Source: Asterella californica
Taxonomy: Eukaryota > Streptophyta > Marchantiopsida > Marchantiales > Aytoniaceae
Length of the DNA: 64,000 bases
Reading direction: 5' to 3'
Assembly: GCA_036924285.1 (NCBI GenBank)
Contig: JAYKYS010000008.1
Location: 17,717,001 to 17,781,000 of the forward strand
Shown here: in pieces, positions 46,701 through 57,704 of the stretch
How positions within the stretch are numbered: position 1 is the stretch's first letter
Layout of the letters: each line of letters starts with the position of its first letter
Notes under the pieces: model-generated
Told to the model about the DNA's origin: nothing
Database searches by the model: none
Seen by the model: the letters and a program-made list of their open reading frames with translations, nothing else
Made by a program: the position numbers and the translations under genes

Positions 46701-48118
46701 GTGGATCCAACACGTATTGACAATCTATGTTGGCTTGTCAAATGGAAGCAGCATTTTTTGAAAAAGAATTAATGTAAATATCTATTGGATGATGTTTGAG
46801 ATATATAGAAGGTTTTGATAAAGAATATCTTAAAGCGAATAAGTAAGTTTCATATGTAAGTTCTAAATGTTGAAGATACTGATCGAAGTTCATATCCAAT
46901 CCAGTTTTGAAAGAAGAAATGATGTTTGAAATTCTAATAGATTTAAGCTTTATATCTCTCGTCGTTTCATCATCAAGTTCATCGTTAGTTAAAGGATATA
47001 ATATTGTTGTTTTCGACATGGGATGCCATGGAAATTGAAATTGACAAGAAGATGAAGATCTTTTCTTATAGCAAGTATTTGTGTGATGATGAGTTTGACA
47101 TTTGATCATCTCTTCGCTCAATAAGTGATGATCAGTAGAAATGTATTCGTCTATGAAAGTTGTTATTGATTCATCAAGATCTATCTTGAAAACAGGAGCA
47201 TTTTTTATCCACAGTAGTCCATGATCATGTGGACTGCTTCTGCTTTGAAATTCAGTTACAAAAAAGAAATCGGATACATTTCCCAAAATTAATTGGTTAT
47301 GTTGAATAAGCTTACGGAAACATTGTGATCTATGTTCGTAATATCGTGCACATGTGACAGGATCTTGTCTAAGAAGTTGTTGTTTTTGTGAAGAACTTAA
47401 GGTTTCTTCATCGTCCGGCAATGGTATATGGTTATCCATTTTGTTCAATTTGAATAAGGTGTTCATCAACGGTTTCCAGTTTTTTTCGTTCGCAATTAAA
47501 GTAATGAAAAATGTAGGTTTTCCTAATTGTCGGATCATCGCGAAAAGATTTCGCTTAACGACTTGGTAATAGTCTGGAGTGAATCGTAATTGGGACAAAC
47601 AAGGAAAAGCTTGATCTGATTGAAGTTGTCATCCTTGACTTGTTTCGCTGTCAAAGGAGAGCCTTGTAGTTTACTTTTCCTTACTCGAATCCAAGAAATG
47701 CTTAGAATTTTCTCGATGCAGATTTTGGACATCTTGAAAAAGATGTTTGGTAAATGTCTAGCAAATTTATGAGTTTTGTATAATAATTCTCATGAAGCTA
47801 GTTTGTGATATGACATCTTCGAAACGATTTGTTTGTTTCTTCCGTGGCCAAAAAACAAACTAAGAAAATTAGTCTCTTCACAAAATTCATCTTTGAATAA
47901 ACTCAAAGGGTGATATCCCTCGCTAGGAGCCACAGTAAGTTTATACTTTTCATTGGCGTAAATCATTTCAGGATCTAAAAAGTTTGCAATAAAGGTATCA
48001 GTGTTTGTGTTCGGTTCGTGATTATTTTCATCGAACTCGTTATTTGTTTCGATGGTTTCTACTTCATCGAATCGGAGTTGTTCTTTGGAATTACGAAGAA
48101 TTACGAACAAATCACGTC
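43730..48118 (-). pseudogene. Helentron: Rep, Pif1-type helicase and APE-like endonuclease
   Basis: A nearly full-length rolling-circle transposase on the minus strand. Order: helitron-like N-terminal block (VAPSEGYHPLSLFKDEF, ARHLPNIFF); Rep with QLGKPTFFITL, VTEFQSRSSPHDHGLLW (HUH-type HDH) and QYCTSYLTKVD (two Tyr, YxxxYxxK); Pif1 helicase with Walker A GEAGTGKTFT (about 45720), LLVIDEISLVG, IIVCGDFYQVQPV, QQASARTIHRSQGLTM and LTYTALSKVKN; then an endonuclease with ILCFSETLT, VVYKSP, TIIIGDFNIDL, GSNLDQIWTN and TDHDPIF. A C-terminal APE-like endonuclease is the mark of Helentrons rather than canonical plant Helitrons. Breaks: TGA at 47790, 46738 and 44546, TAG at 43763, a frameshift near 47615, and one in the A8 run at 45773-45780. 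The N-terminal zinc finger is missing (stop near 48118). Ends not found. Confidence 0.88.
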
Positions 48119-49248
48119 AGTTGAGGTCGAGCCTCCTACCGGGTGGGCGCAGCCAGTGTGTAAGAGCCCTTGCTCGAGCGGACAAAGCTCCACTACGAAA
48201 ACATTCCCTAAGAAGAAATAGACAAAAAGAGTGAACTCAAAAAACTGCCACTGTGGTGTATGAGCCGAAGTATCATTTGTATCAGCAGCAGCCGAGACTG
48301 AACGAGTAGAATAACTGATCAGGAACAATTTGTGCAAGACCTGGTGCGAAAGAAACGTGTTTTTGGGAACAGACAGACATTCGTTCAACTGTCATTTTCA
48401 CGGACGCAAGACCGAGAGCCCAAGAACAAATAGACAATGAAGCGTTGGAAAATGATCCGAATCACAGCTGGCTTCAGGGTCACGTGGACAATTGACCTAT
48501 TGCGACGTCGAGGCTAGCAGACGCTGATAGTTCTTCACCTTATCGAGAGCGTTTCGACCGAGAGCCCAAGAACAAATAGACAATGAAGCGTTGCAAAATG
48601 ACCCGAATCACAGCTGGCTTCAGGGTCGCGTGGGCAATGGACCTACTGCGACGTCGAGGCTAGCAGACGCTGATAGTTCTTCACCTTATCGAGAGCGTGC
48701 TATGAAAGTGCGTACCCTGTTCACAATCGCTGACCTCAAGAAGTAAGAAACCAGGTCGAGAACCAGAGGGTGGGAATAGTACTAAGAACTAGATTTCCAA
48801 GTCTTGGGACGGACATTCAATCACCAAGAGACAACACAGAGGGAGGAAGGAAGCTTTTACGCACCTAACTGGAATGTAATTGATCTTCTTGAAACTTCTA
48901 ACCGATGTGATTCACGATGTAGAAAATTTCTTTGCAACCACGCGAACTGGTAGCACCGACCACCACCGAGAGATTAGATTGCAGATACACCTTTCGATAC
49001 CCCTCTCGCGTTTCAGATTCTCGACTCACACATCGCTCATTACATTCACGTGGGTAACGGTTTCCTGAACTACTTTCTCACATCCGCGACTCACCAACAT
49101 CCGCGTCTGAGAACTACCTTGACTATAGTCGACTACACAACTGTTCACGAACGGACACCTTGTTCTACGCACGATGATCTTTAATCTAACGGGGGAAAAA
49201 AGTACCTATATTTCAGGATTTCAAAGAATCCGAGAAACTGATAGTAAG
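48119..49248. other. stretch left of the GMC-type gene, with tandem duplication
   Basis: Holds a 146-bp duplication (48411-48698). A possible coding segment runs through its second copy (RAQEQIDNEALQNDPNHSW and on to IADLKK). No family recognised. The remainder has no motif. Confidence 0.35.
48411..48698. repeat. 146-bp tandem duplication
   Basis: Copies begin at 48411 and 48557 with ACCGAGAGCCCAAGAACAAA and end GATAGTTCTTCACCTTATCG. They differ at roughly seven positions, so the duplication is young. The second copy is open in one plus-strand frame through its whole length, the first has a TGA there. Confidence 0.92.
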
Positions 49249-49452
49249 CTATGCGACAACGCATAGCAAAAAAAGAGAGAACTGATGCAAGAGAGACCAA
49301 GTATTGTAAGCTTGTTTACTGAATGATAATTATGAGATATGAGGTCCATAGACCAGGTGTTTATACTTTGATACATGAAAGGGCATGAGTCCCAAATTAC
49401 CTGAACTAGTTGCTGTAATTATATATTCATACTATACTATCTAATTCCAACA
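49249..49452 (-). mobile_element. candidate short copia-type solo LTR
   Basis: Read on the minus strand it begins TGTTGGAATTAG and contains TATAAACACC as a TATA box. It is followed by TACTATCAGTTTC, which resembles a decayed TGGTATCAG primer-binding site. The length of about 204 bp suits a small copia LTR. No internal domain is beside it. Target-site duplication was not found. Confidence 0.45.
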
Positions 49453-49539
49453 ACGAGTGGGTCGCAACTCCTTCTCCACTAGCCAACAAGCATCCGCCTG
49501 TAACCGCGGTTGGTTAGGGATTCAACAAGATCCGGAATC

Positions 49540-49920
49540 GTGGTTTAAAACGGTTTAGGTGCGATCAACTTTGGTTTCTTTCAAGTTTATGGTTCGGTTT
49601 ATAAACGGTTTTGGTTTAAACCGGTCGGTTCAGCATTCATCGAAACGGTTCATTTTGATTCCGATGATTCGAATTGCGGTTTAAATAATTTGTAGGACGA
49701 GAATATGTATTATATGCAAATCTGAACTCGAGATCTTTTGTATTACAAATAATGAGTTAATTTTTAACCGGTTTAAACCCATGGTTTATACTGTTTAGTT
49801 CAATGTGGTTCAGTTCAGAATTTTTTAAATGGTTACTGGTTCTAGTGATCCGGTTTAAATGGTTTGGTTTATTCAGTTTCTGGTTTAAATGGTTCGGTTT
49901 GCTTCCGTTTCATGTTCAGA
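49540..49920. repeat. degenerate CGGTTTAAA/GGTTCGGTTT repeat stretch
   Basis: Many scattered copies of CGGTTT, GGTTTAAA and GGTTCGGTTT follow each other without a fixed period. Such CGGTT-type degenerate arrays are common in plant spacers. It is not an ordered telomere array. Confidence 0.6.
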
Positions 49921-50481
49921 TTTTATTTAACCCGTTAGATCCGTAACGATTCTTTCCAAACTTTCTCAAACCTGTGGGACCCGAACCGAAGCCTACTGGA
50001 CACCACGGACTCGGAAGACCGTTACATCGCCAGTTGATGCTCCCCTGAACTCCCGATCCTGGCTCAAGTGAACCTGACTTTATCCAATGAAACCATATTA
50101 TGGTGTACTTGGACTTTGAACCATTAAAAGTCCTTAACATGCATGCGCATGAGGCCAATCGCAAGAAAATTCAAGAGCAGCTCGCCTCGATCTAGCTTAA
50201 AGCTTAAGCAGTGTGCATGGAACCTGCAGCAACTGGAACAGGTTCCATGGATATGAGAGCCCCAGCAACCAAGGAACGTGGAATGTCCACCAGCAGCCAA
50301 TCTCAACCAGCAAGTATTTCTGATCCTGTAATCGACTGAAAGGATTCACTTCGTACAACTTCTCTTGTCGACTAATATCATGGTTTTCCTGGTTTGTTGT
50401 CTTGCAATTGGGGCCAAGCAGAGATTGACATGTCTGAGACACATTAATGACTAACTAAAATGCTAACTTGGTTGACTGCAG
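49921..50481. other. region left of the first visible hydrolase exon
   Basis: Ends in a good acceptor (GTTGACTGCAG), so it should be intron of the GMC-type gene. No FAD-binding exon is visible. Minus-strand frames of 60-82 codons have no motif. Confidence 0.4.
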
Positions 50482-53398
50482 GTTCTGGTACCGGTAATAG
50501 TGCGGGAGACGTTAAGAGGGCAACTGGGAGGTTTGGCGTGTCAGCTGAATGTCGTCATGCACATGGGTTTAGACGAAGATATTGACGAAGATAGCGATAC
50601 ACGTAGCGCTAGCAGGAGTTTCTGGGATGCTTACAAGCTGCTCAGAGGCCGTGTGGGGGGAAATGTGATTATACCCTCACTCGATTCAGAGATTTTATAT
50701 ATTCTAGATGGCAGTGTTGATATGTGTTGGAAGGACCATCGCACCCCGTACACTCAGTATATGCATTACCACCTTATTCTCGCTTCTGCCACCGGAGCTA
50801 GGTGATATTTCGGACCTACCTGGACCTTGCAACCTGGACCATTTGAAATTCATGCAAAGATATGTCTATAGGAGTTGTTTATTCTGTGGCGCAGAAACGC
50901 TATTACCGCGTACACCATGCATCTTTGTCGTGTGCATTCTCAAGGACGATAGGATACAACACACAAGGCTGATCATGACAGTAGTAGTGGGGGGCGAAAA
51001 TAGTAATTCTCTAGTTTACAAGTTCCGATATAGATCCCAGTCGTTTCATTCTGCATTGTAGATATCATGATCACCCGTGATCAAGTAACTATGCGTTTGG
51101 TCGCTAACAGTTGATTGATCATGAACCAGATATGTTTTGAATGGGAAGAAAGAGATGCGTCCATTTCTGGGCGGTGTGTTTGGTTGGGAGGAGTCGAGGA
51201 CATTGTTCGTAAAGTTTCAACAAATTGCTCCGGCATATACGTATACAGCTGCAGGAAAGCGTACCTGCGCGGTTGAGACTTTTGATGACAATCAGCTGCA
51301 GCCAAGTGGTTATCCATTGTTCGAAGGAGTCCTCAAAGTGAGCTTGTTTGAGCTTCTCAAATCGATCATCACGCTCCAAGGACCTAAGAGGTTCACCTTT
51401 GTTAAGCACCTGCTGCAATCTCTGATCCGCACTTACATCTTGAAGAATCTTCTGGTGGTCAGCCAGCCTAAACAAACAATGGCCCCGCAAAAAGTAATTC
51501 GAGCTTTGTCTCGTACAGAGATGTGCCCTGGTCATATCCTCCATGAAATCACAACAGGTCAGCTTATATATTTCAAGTTCAAATTCTAAGTCAAGTTTCA
51601 AGTTTTGTATGATGTTCGTTTTCTTGAACATCTTACAAAACTTGACAACAGGTCATATATATGATTGATCGTTATAAGGATATTGAAGCATATAATGGTT
51701 AACTTTGGTTCGAATTCCTGGACGTATATATATGCACTGTTAGAAGAATCGGTCATGATGTCATTTGATTGGTTAAACAGGCGATGGGGTGAAGATCAGT
51801 ACAAGGCAATGGACAAACCACGACCAAAATGAAAAACCCACGTCCTCGAACGTGGTGCTATTGCTGAATGGCCATTCTACAGAAAGCTTCTGGCTACCCA
51901 CAGAGCCCGTGGATCTTGTGCGCAGCCTTGTGCAGAGTGGGTATGAGCCATGGCTGCTAAACACAAGACTTTCTTCTTTCCACATACCTGCATCTGACAA
52001 ACAGTTCAACCTGGATGACCTTGCAAAGTATGATATTCCTGCTGGTACGGTGTGTCAATCTCCCTTTGGTTGAACCAGATTTCTCATTTTCTTACCCGAA
52101 ATTGATTAAGATAGACAATGCCAAGAGAGCGCTTTATTCCAACCTTGCCCATTCATTGAGTAACTTTCTACTTTGGCTGGGATACACACATGCAACAAAA
52201 GGTTGAAGCTTTTTGCAAAAAGCTTCACATATGTTGGAAGCTTACATGGTTCGAGTTCTTGTCCTACAGTGTTCAGCAAAATTGAAGAAGTGCGAGGAGA
52301 TAAGTTGCCAATTCACGTTGTAGCTCACTGTGTTGGAGGACTGCACATCCACATGGCTATTTTAGGTGGTTATGTTCACAATTCAAGGATGGCATCCCTG
52401 CTCTGTACCAACTCTTCGATGTTCTTCAGTGTCACCAAGCTCGCCATGGCGAAACTGATTCCACCACTCATGCCAGTAAGAAAGCCCAGTCCCTTCTCAA
52501 TGTTTGCCTTTCTCGCCCTTCGCTTACAGCGTGATCTGCAGATTCTGAAGCAACTTAATCCTAACTATACTGAAAGTAGACGACCGTATGCTTCAGATAA
52601 GCATTCGGTCTTTGAATCAACTATCTCTTCATGAAGCCCTGCATATAATTTAGCTGTATTTTGGCACTGCTTTAACTGGACAGTACTGAATCGCATGCTA
52701 GGGCTTTTTTGCAGATTTCCATGGCCATACTGGGAAAGGACACAGCTTTTCACCCTCGCCCCACCTCAGAGGGCGGTCCAAGACATCAGCTGATTCGATT
52801 TATAGCTCAACAAATTCCTCGAGTGGAATGTTGCAGTGACAGTGCTTGCAACACTTTCTCCGGCATATTTGGCAACACGTTCTGGCATGCCAATATCTCT
52901 CCGTCAGTGCATGCAAACTATGTTACACCAAACATCTTCCCTATGTGCGCTATGCTCCACTTACGTCAGATTCTTTTGAAAGGACATCTGATCGATGCTG
53001 CCGGTCGAGATATCTATATGACGCACCCTGAAAGGTTGGCGGTCCCTACTACCTACATAAATGGAAGAAAGGAGATATTGGTGACCCAGACGACAGGAAA
53101 ATTAGCCAATGAGTTCATGCAAAAACATCACCCTCAATTTGGTCACGCTCACCGTATTGTAACTGACTATGGACACTCGGATCTTCTCATCGGCGAGACC
53201 TCCTACAGGGATGTATTCCCTCTTATTCTCGGCCATCTTCGTCGCGTACGGGAAGGACAGCACTACAATAAGAAGAGAAAACTGCAGGAGTGGGAACCTG
53301 AGCTTTCCAGCAAAAGCTCTTATTCTGACTACTACCTTCTGTTCGGGGTTGTCTTTGTCTTGATCCAAACATTTCTTCTCTGCAACATGCTGTTATAA
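50482..53398 (+). CDS. GMC-oxidase/alpha-beta-hydrolase type protein, C-terminal 633 residues
   Basis: Five exons: 50482-50801, 51130-51557, 51781-52044, 52270-52475, 52715-53398, all with GT/AG introns in matching phases. They encode 633 residues without a stop. Exon 1 corresponds to the region behind the GMC fold in cholesterol-oxidase-like proteins: RGRVGGNVIIPSLD, ILDGSVDMC, TPYTQYMHYHLILASATGAR. Exons 3-5 are an alpha/beta hydrolase: LLLNGHSTESFWLPTEP, YDIPA, HVVAHCVGGLHIHMA at the nucleophile elbow (Cys in place of the usual Ser), CTNSSMFF, ISMAILGKDT, FSGIFGNTFWH, HPERLAVPT and DYGHSDLLIG (candidate catalytic His). The C-terminus has a hydrophobic anchor (LLFGVVFVLIQTFLL). Membrane-bound steroid or lipid oxidation is plausible but unproven. 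The FAD-binding front is not found in the window, so the gene may be truncated or have a very long intron. Confidence 0.82.
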
Positions 53399-56356
53399 GA
53401 AGAGGTGCGATTAACGTTGACTTGAGGGAATCCGACTCCTGTATCAGTTCATCTCTTGAACGCAAAGCTCAAGCGTCAATCCTTGACCTACTTTCGTGTT
53501 TTAAGAACTTTATTAATCAACCTGGTGACCTCATTGCAGCGAATTACACCGCAATCATCAAAACCGAAGACACTGCAGTGCATGCAACGATAGCTGGAGC
53601 GGTACTTCGAGCGAAGGTGCAATGTACACTCTCGCCACACTAGAGAAGAATTTGAGTCTTGAGATCATCCCTAGAGGAATACGAGGATCGATGAGGAGGT
53701 GTCACTGAGAAGAAAGACAGCGATGAGGGGAATATCGTTCGCGTCCGTGTATACTTGCTCTGTCTTCTTCTGCCCTCCGACATCGTATGGAAGTGAGAGA
53801 GCCATTCTCTTTTTATAGATTTTGCATAACTTACCGTCGATTTCAAAAGTACAAGACGAGGACCTCGAAAGTAGAAAGAAACCCTTTGTCGTTCATTTCC
53901 CTCACATATTGAATACGCGTGGACACAGTCGATCCGAGTGAATGTAATATTACATCAAGAATGATGTGGTGAACTTATGCACTTTGCATCTCTGGAAAGA
54001 AGGCTTGTTTATATTTTATGACTTCAAAACTATAGTTAGCAATGTTTGAGGAGTAAGCTTTTGAACTTCTCTAGTCAGTTGCAATCGAAGCAAGTGCATA
54101 ACCTCGCGAAAGCATGCTTAGCCTCTTGTTATGACAAAGACAATAGTACTTCTGATAACAACATTACTACTATAAGCTTGTGGTGCCTTATCCCTATCTA
54201 TCCAGTGGAAGAAGGACCTTTTCTTTGCTAGGACACGCAGCGAGACAAGAAGGCAGGAAAACCTACCACGCGAGTGAGGCTAAAGAGGGGAAGTCCAGAC
54301 GAACAGGGTATACACGCGGCAACACATAGCAAACTATATCTGGTAGGTGCTTCCTGAATCTGGCCAGCTCGTTAGTGGAGTGACACAGCATGACGTGAGC
54401 TTCTCGAGCATGGTCTCTTGCACCTTCTGTATGCCGCGCTTGTATCTCCATACAATACTGGTGTTACAGTGCTCTACCCGCCATCTTTCAGTAGCAGATC
54501 CCAGGTGCGGGTACAGACCGATTGAAAGAATATTTGTTCATGTACAGTCTGCCCTGGATAAACGTTACTTGGTTAAGTGTTATAATTTTATAATTGTTAC
54601 AATTTGATTAATTTGTATAGCAGATACTCGCAAAGCTGTTATTTTGTTAACTGTTATGGTTTAGATATTTTGTTTTTTTGTTAATACATCTGGATATGTG
54701 TTATTTTAGAGGATGGATTTATAATTGATTAATACTATCGATCACGAATCTACAGCAATTATTTGTAAATATTAGAAATACAGTAAGTTGGTGCCAGTGA
54801 ACTGAATTAACGTTTACATTTAAGTATCCTTCACTTAAGTATGTAACTTTCAGATGAATGACGAGAATAAAATCAAGTACTTCAGCATATGGAAGAATTG
54901 AGCTTGGATTCTAGAGTGACAGATGTATGTGGACTTGATTGATTTTCTGGTGACCATTGAGGATACAAAAGATTTGATAACAAAATCCTACTTATGAGAA
55001 AAAGTATACTATTATTTTCCTTGTTTCAAAGTGATATGAATTCAAAAGATTTGATAACAAACCTGTATTAAAAAAAAACGTCTAATATTATTTTAGTAAT
55101 ATCTTTCATTCAAAACCTTGATATTGTATCATGTACAACTGACTTTTCAGTTTAGAACATCTTTTCAACAACAGCTTTTCACTCATATATATGTTTATAG
55201 TGTATTGTACTGTAAAATAAGTTTTTTGTTCCTTGTGTGTTGTTATTTTATCAATATTTTTATTTATATGTTATAACATATGAATTAAGTACTAGTTATC
55301 TGTTATAATATTTAGACGGTTACGATATTATAATGTAAAATTTGCATAAATATTAGAATTTCGCTACTCTAGAGCGATAACTTTTATCCAGGTTCCACTG
55401 TATTTCATTTAGAAAGAAAATATTCGTTGAAATTATATCACAAGACTTTCGTTTCAAGATTGTTTAATATATATTCTACGATTACTTTTGATGTAAACAC
55501 TTAGTACAATTAGTTTTGATATGAATCATTTATTGTAAAGTGTTGGACTAGCTTTGATTGAAGTCTTTACTTAACCAATATGTACAGGTGTGCATGCACT
55601 TCTGGGCGGGCACAAGCTAGGTACATAGAAAATGGATTAACTGTCGGGTTACATGGAGTCAAAGATCATTATATACCATTCTCGTTGGTTTTTTTCTTTC
55701 ACTATGTTTTGATGTTTTATTTAGGTTATAGAAATTGTATATGTTAGATAAGAAATTTATAACAAATTAAAACTTGAATTAAATTTATTTTACATACATT
55801 AAATGTTAGGAGAACAATGAGCACAAGAGATCATTGAGAACCCATAAGCACAACACGCGCTTCTGAAAGGATAAGACGGGGTCTTGTCCTCTCTTGTCTT
55901 TTCCTTGTCTTGTATGAAGAAAATAATAATTTATCATGACGTTTACATTTGTTACTTAACCCTTTCCAACGGGATGGTTAATTAATTAATTATGCCACCC
56001 TGATGGAGAAGGTGAATAATATGTAAGCTCAGAGATTACATTATTGCAAGAAAATTATGTGAAGAGAAGTATTTTGGTTACATCGATAATTGTGTTTGTC
56101 TGCAGTCAGCAGAACTCTAGAATGAAGTATGATTGGTTACCAGGAATATTTCTCAAAAATTTACTTCATCTCACTTTTAATATGTTTGTCGGACTTAATC
56201 TTGTTTCTCTTAACTTTACGTTACTTGATCACACCCTTGACTGGCAACAACAGATTTATCATTATGTAAAGACATTGGACTAAGATAAATATGAAATAAT
56301 CTGAGTTGATGATATGTTATAAAAACATTTTGAATTGAATTTTTTGTGTAGATACA
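53399..56356. other. AT-rich spacer
   Basis: No supported gene. It contains a 77-bp direct repeat (CAAAAGATTTGATAACAAA at 54966 and 55043). At 56224-56252 there is a fragment TTGATCACACCCTTGACT that matches the MITE-like element at 23.3-23.7 kb. Confidence 0.35.
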
Positions 56357-57704
56357 TGTTGACGGTGTCGGAGTGTAATCCGTCTACCTAGGAAAGCGCC
56401 GGGCTTCTGGCTGTGGTTGTTCACTCAAGAGGTTGGCTTTCAGGTTACAACAGGGGCTATAAACACTCACACAGATGTGTAAGATCTAGTAATATACCCA
56501 GAAGGCAAAATTTCAGGTCTAGCTGGCAGTAATAGGATTCGGCGGTGAACTTTGACACTCACGGAGAGGAAAAATATGAAGGTTTAGACCTCTAAACTTC
56601 CCCTACATGCAAATGAAGTACTACTGAACTCACAGACGAAATTTCAGCCTGAGATCAAATTCTGACACGGAGATATGAACAGAAAAGTTTTGAGCAAGAA
56701 AACTACGGCAATTTCTGGTACCTAGCTGGCTATTTCAACCTATAACAGGAGTTTGGCTCGATCAATTTCGAAGTTTCTTACAGGATTTGCAGTCTACAGG
56801 GTGCTGAACATCCCTGTGAAGTTGGGACTCCTGAATGTACACAGAACTGTAGATCTCCTCCTCTGAAGTCGCTGCTCTAGATTAAGAGCTTTTCAGAACC
56901 CCTCAGCTTCAGCGGCCGCCCTGAATTACTCTGTTGCTCAATCGATATGAAACTTTTTGTGAAATCGTAGCCCTGCTGGCAGAGAACACAACCTCGAAGT
57001 TTTGAAGCAATTTCCTCAAATCTGCTGCGAGTGACACTGAAAACCCTAAATCCAACCAAAATGATTCAATTCTAGCACAATCCGAACTTCAATTGCTCAT
57101 AACTCCGTCTTTATTGACTCAAATCGATCGAAATTTTCACTGGAAGTGCTTGGCATGACGAGACCTCTCTCCCTGTGCCCCCAGATTTCGAAGATCCCTC
57201 ACCAAATGCTCGAACTCCACTCTAGAGCTCTGTTTCTAAATTTAGAGTTTAACAAAAGACAAAAATGGACCAATGGGAGTTCATAGCTCCACTTGGTTGT
57301 CCTTTAGTACCCTAAACCACGTGGCAACTTAGTTTTACTCATAGGCTACCACGTCAAGCCTCCTAGAGTGCCAGCGTAAAACTTAAATTACTTAAAACGA
57401 CACGTAGCCCCGAAAAATAACTTAAATCAGCTAGAAAGCGTGTCGCCCGTAGCCCCGAAAAATAACTTAAATCAGCTAGAAAGCGTGCATGGGCGACACG
57501 CAAATACAACCCATGAGCTTAAGCCCTATCAACATGGTAATCAACCTACTAAGACTCAAAATAGTGTTAACACCGTATGCAAAGGTGTCAAACATATACA
57601 TAAACGACTAGAAGTAATATAAGCTAACTTCTAGAACTACTAAACTCAAGCGTCGGAGTAGAAATATAACATGTAGCCGCCAAGTAGCGCGACAACGGAT
57701 AACA
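56357..57704 (-). mobile_element. Ty3/gypsy LTR (copy 2), probably solo
   Basis: Read on the minus strand it begins TGTTATCCG and ends GTCAACA, 1348 bp, and follows LTR copy 1 (33524-34890) from end to end. Shared blocks include ACTTGGCGGCTACATG-like, CACGTGG, ATTGGTCCATTTTTGTC and GTGAGTGTTTATAG. No gag or integrase is attached on either side, so it is likely a solo LTR. A 45-bp tandem duplication (57403-57492) is private to this copy. The flanks give no clear target-site duplication. Confidence 0.75.
57403..57492. repeat. 45-bp tandem duplication inside LTR copy 2
   Basis: CGTAGCCCCGAAAAATAACT occurs at 57403 and 57448, each followed by TAAATCAGCTAGAAAGCGTG. The other LTR copy lacks it. 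Confidence 0.9.

Noticed and set aside
43730..48118. Reassigned TGA codon in the Helentron
   Set aside because: psaO and the other host genes use normal stops, and the same reading frame also has a TAG and frameshifts. Ordinary decay explains it.
49540..49920. Interstitial telomere array
   Set aside because: The motifs are CGGTTT and GGTTTAAA in irregular order, not runs of the plant telomere repeat TTTAGGG.
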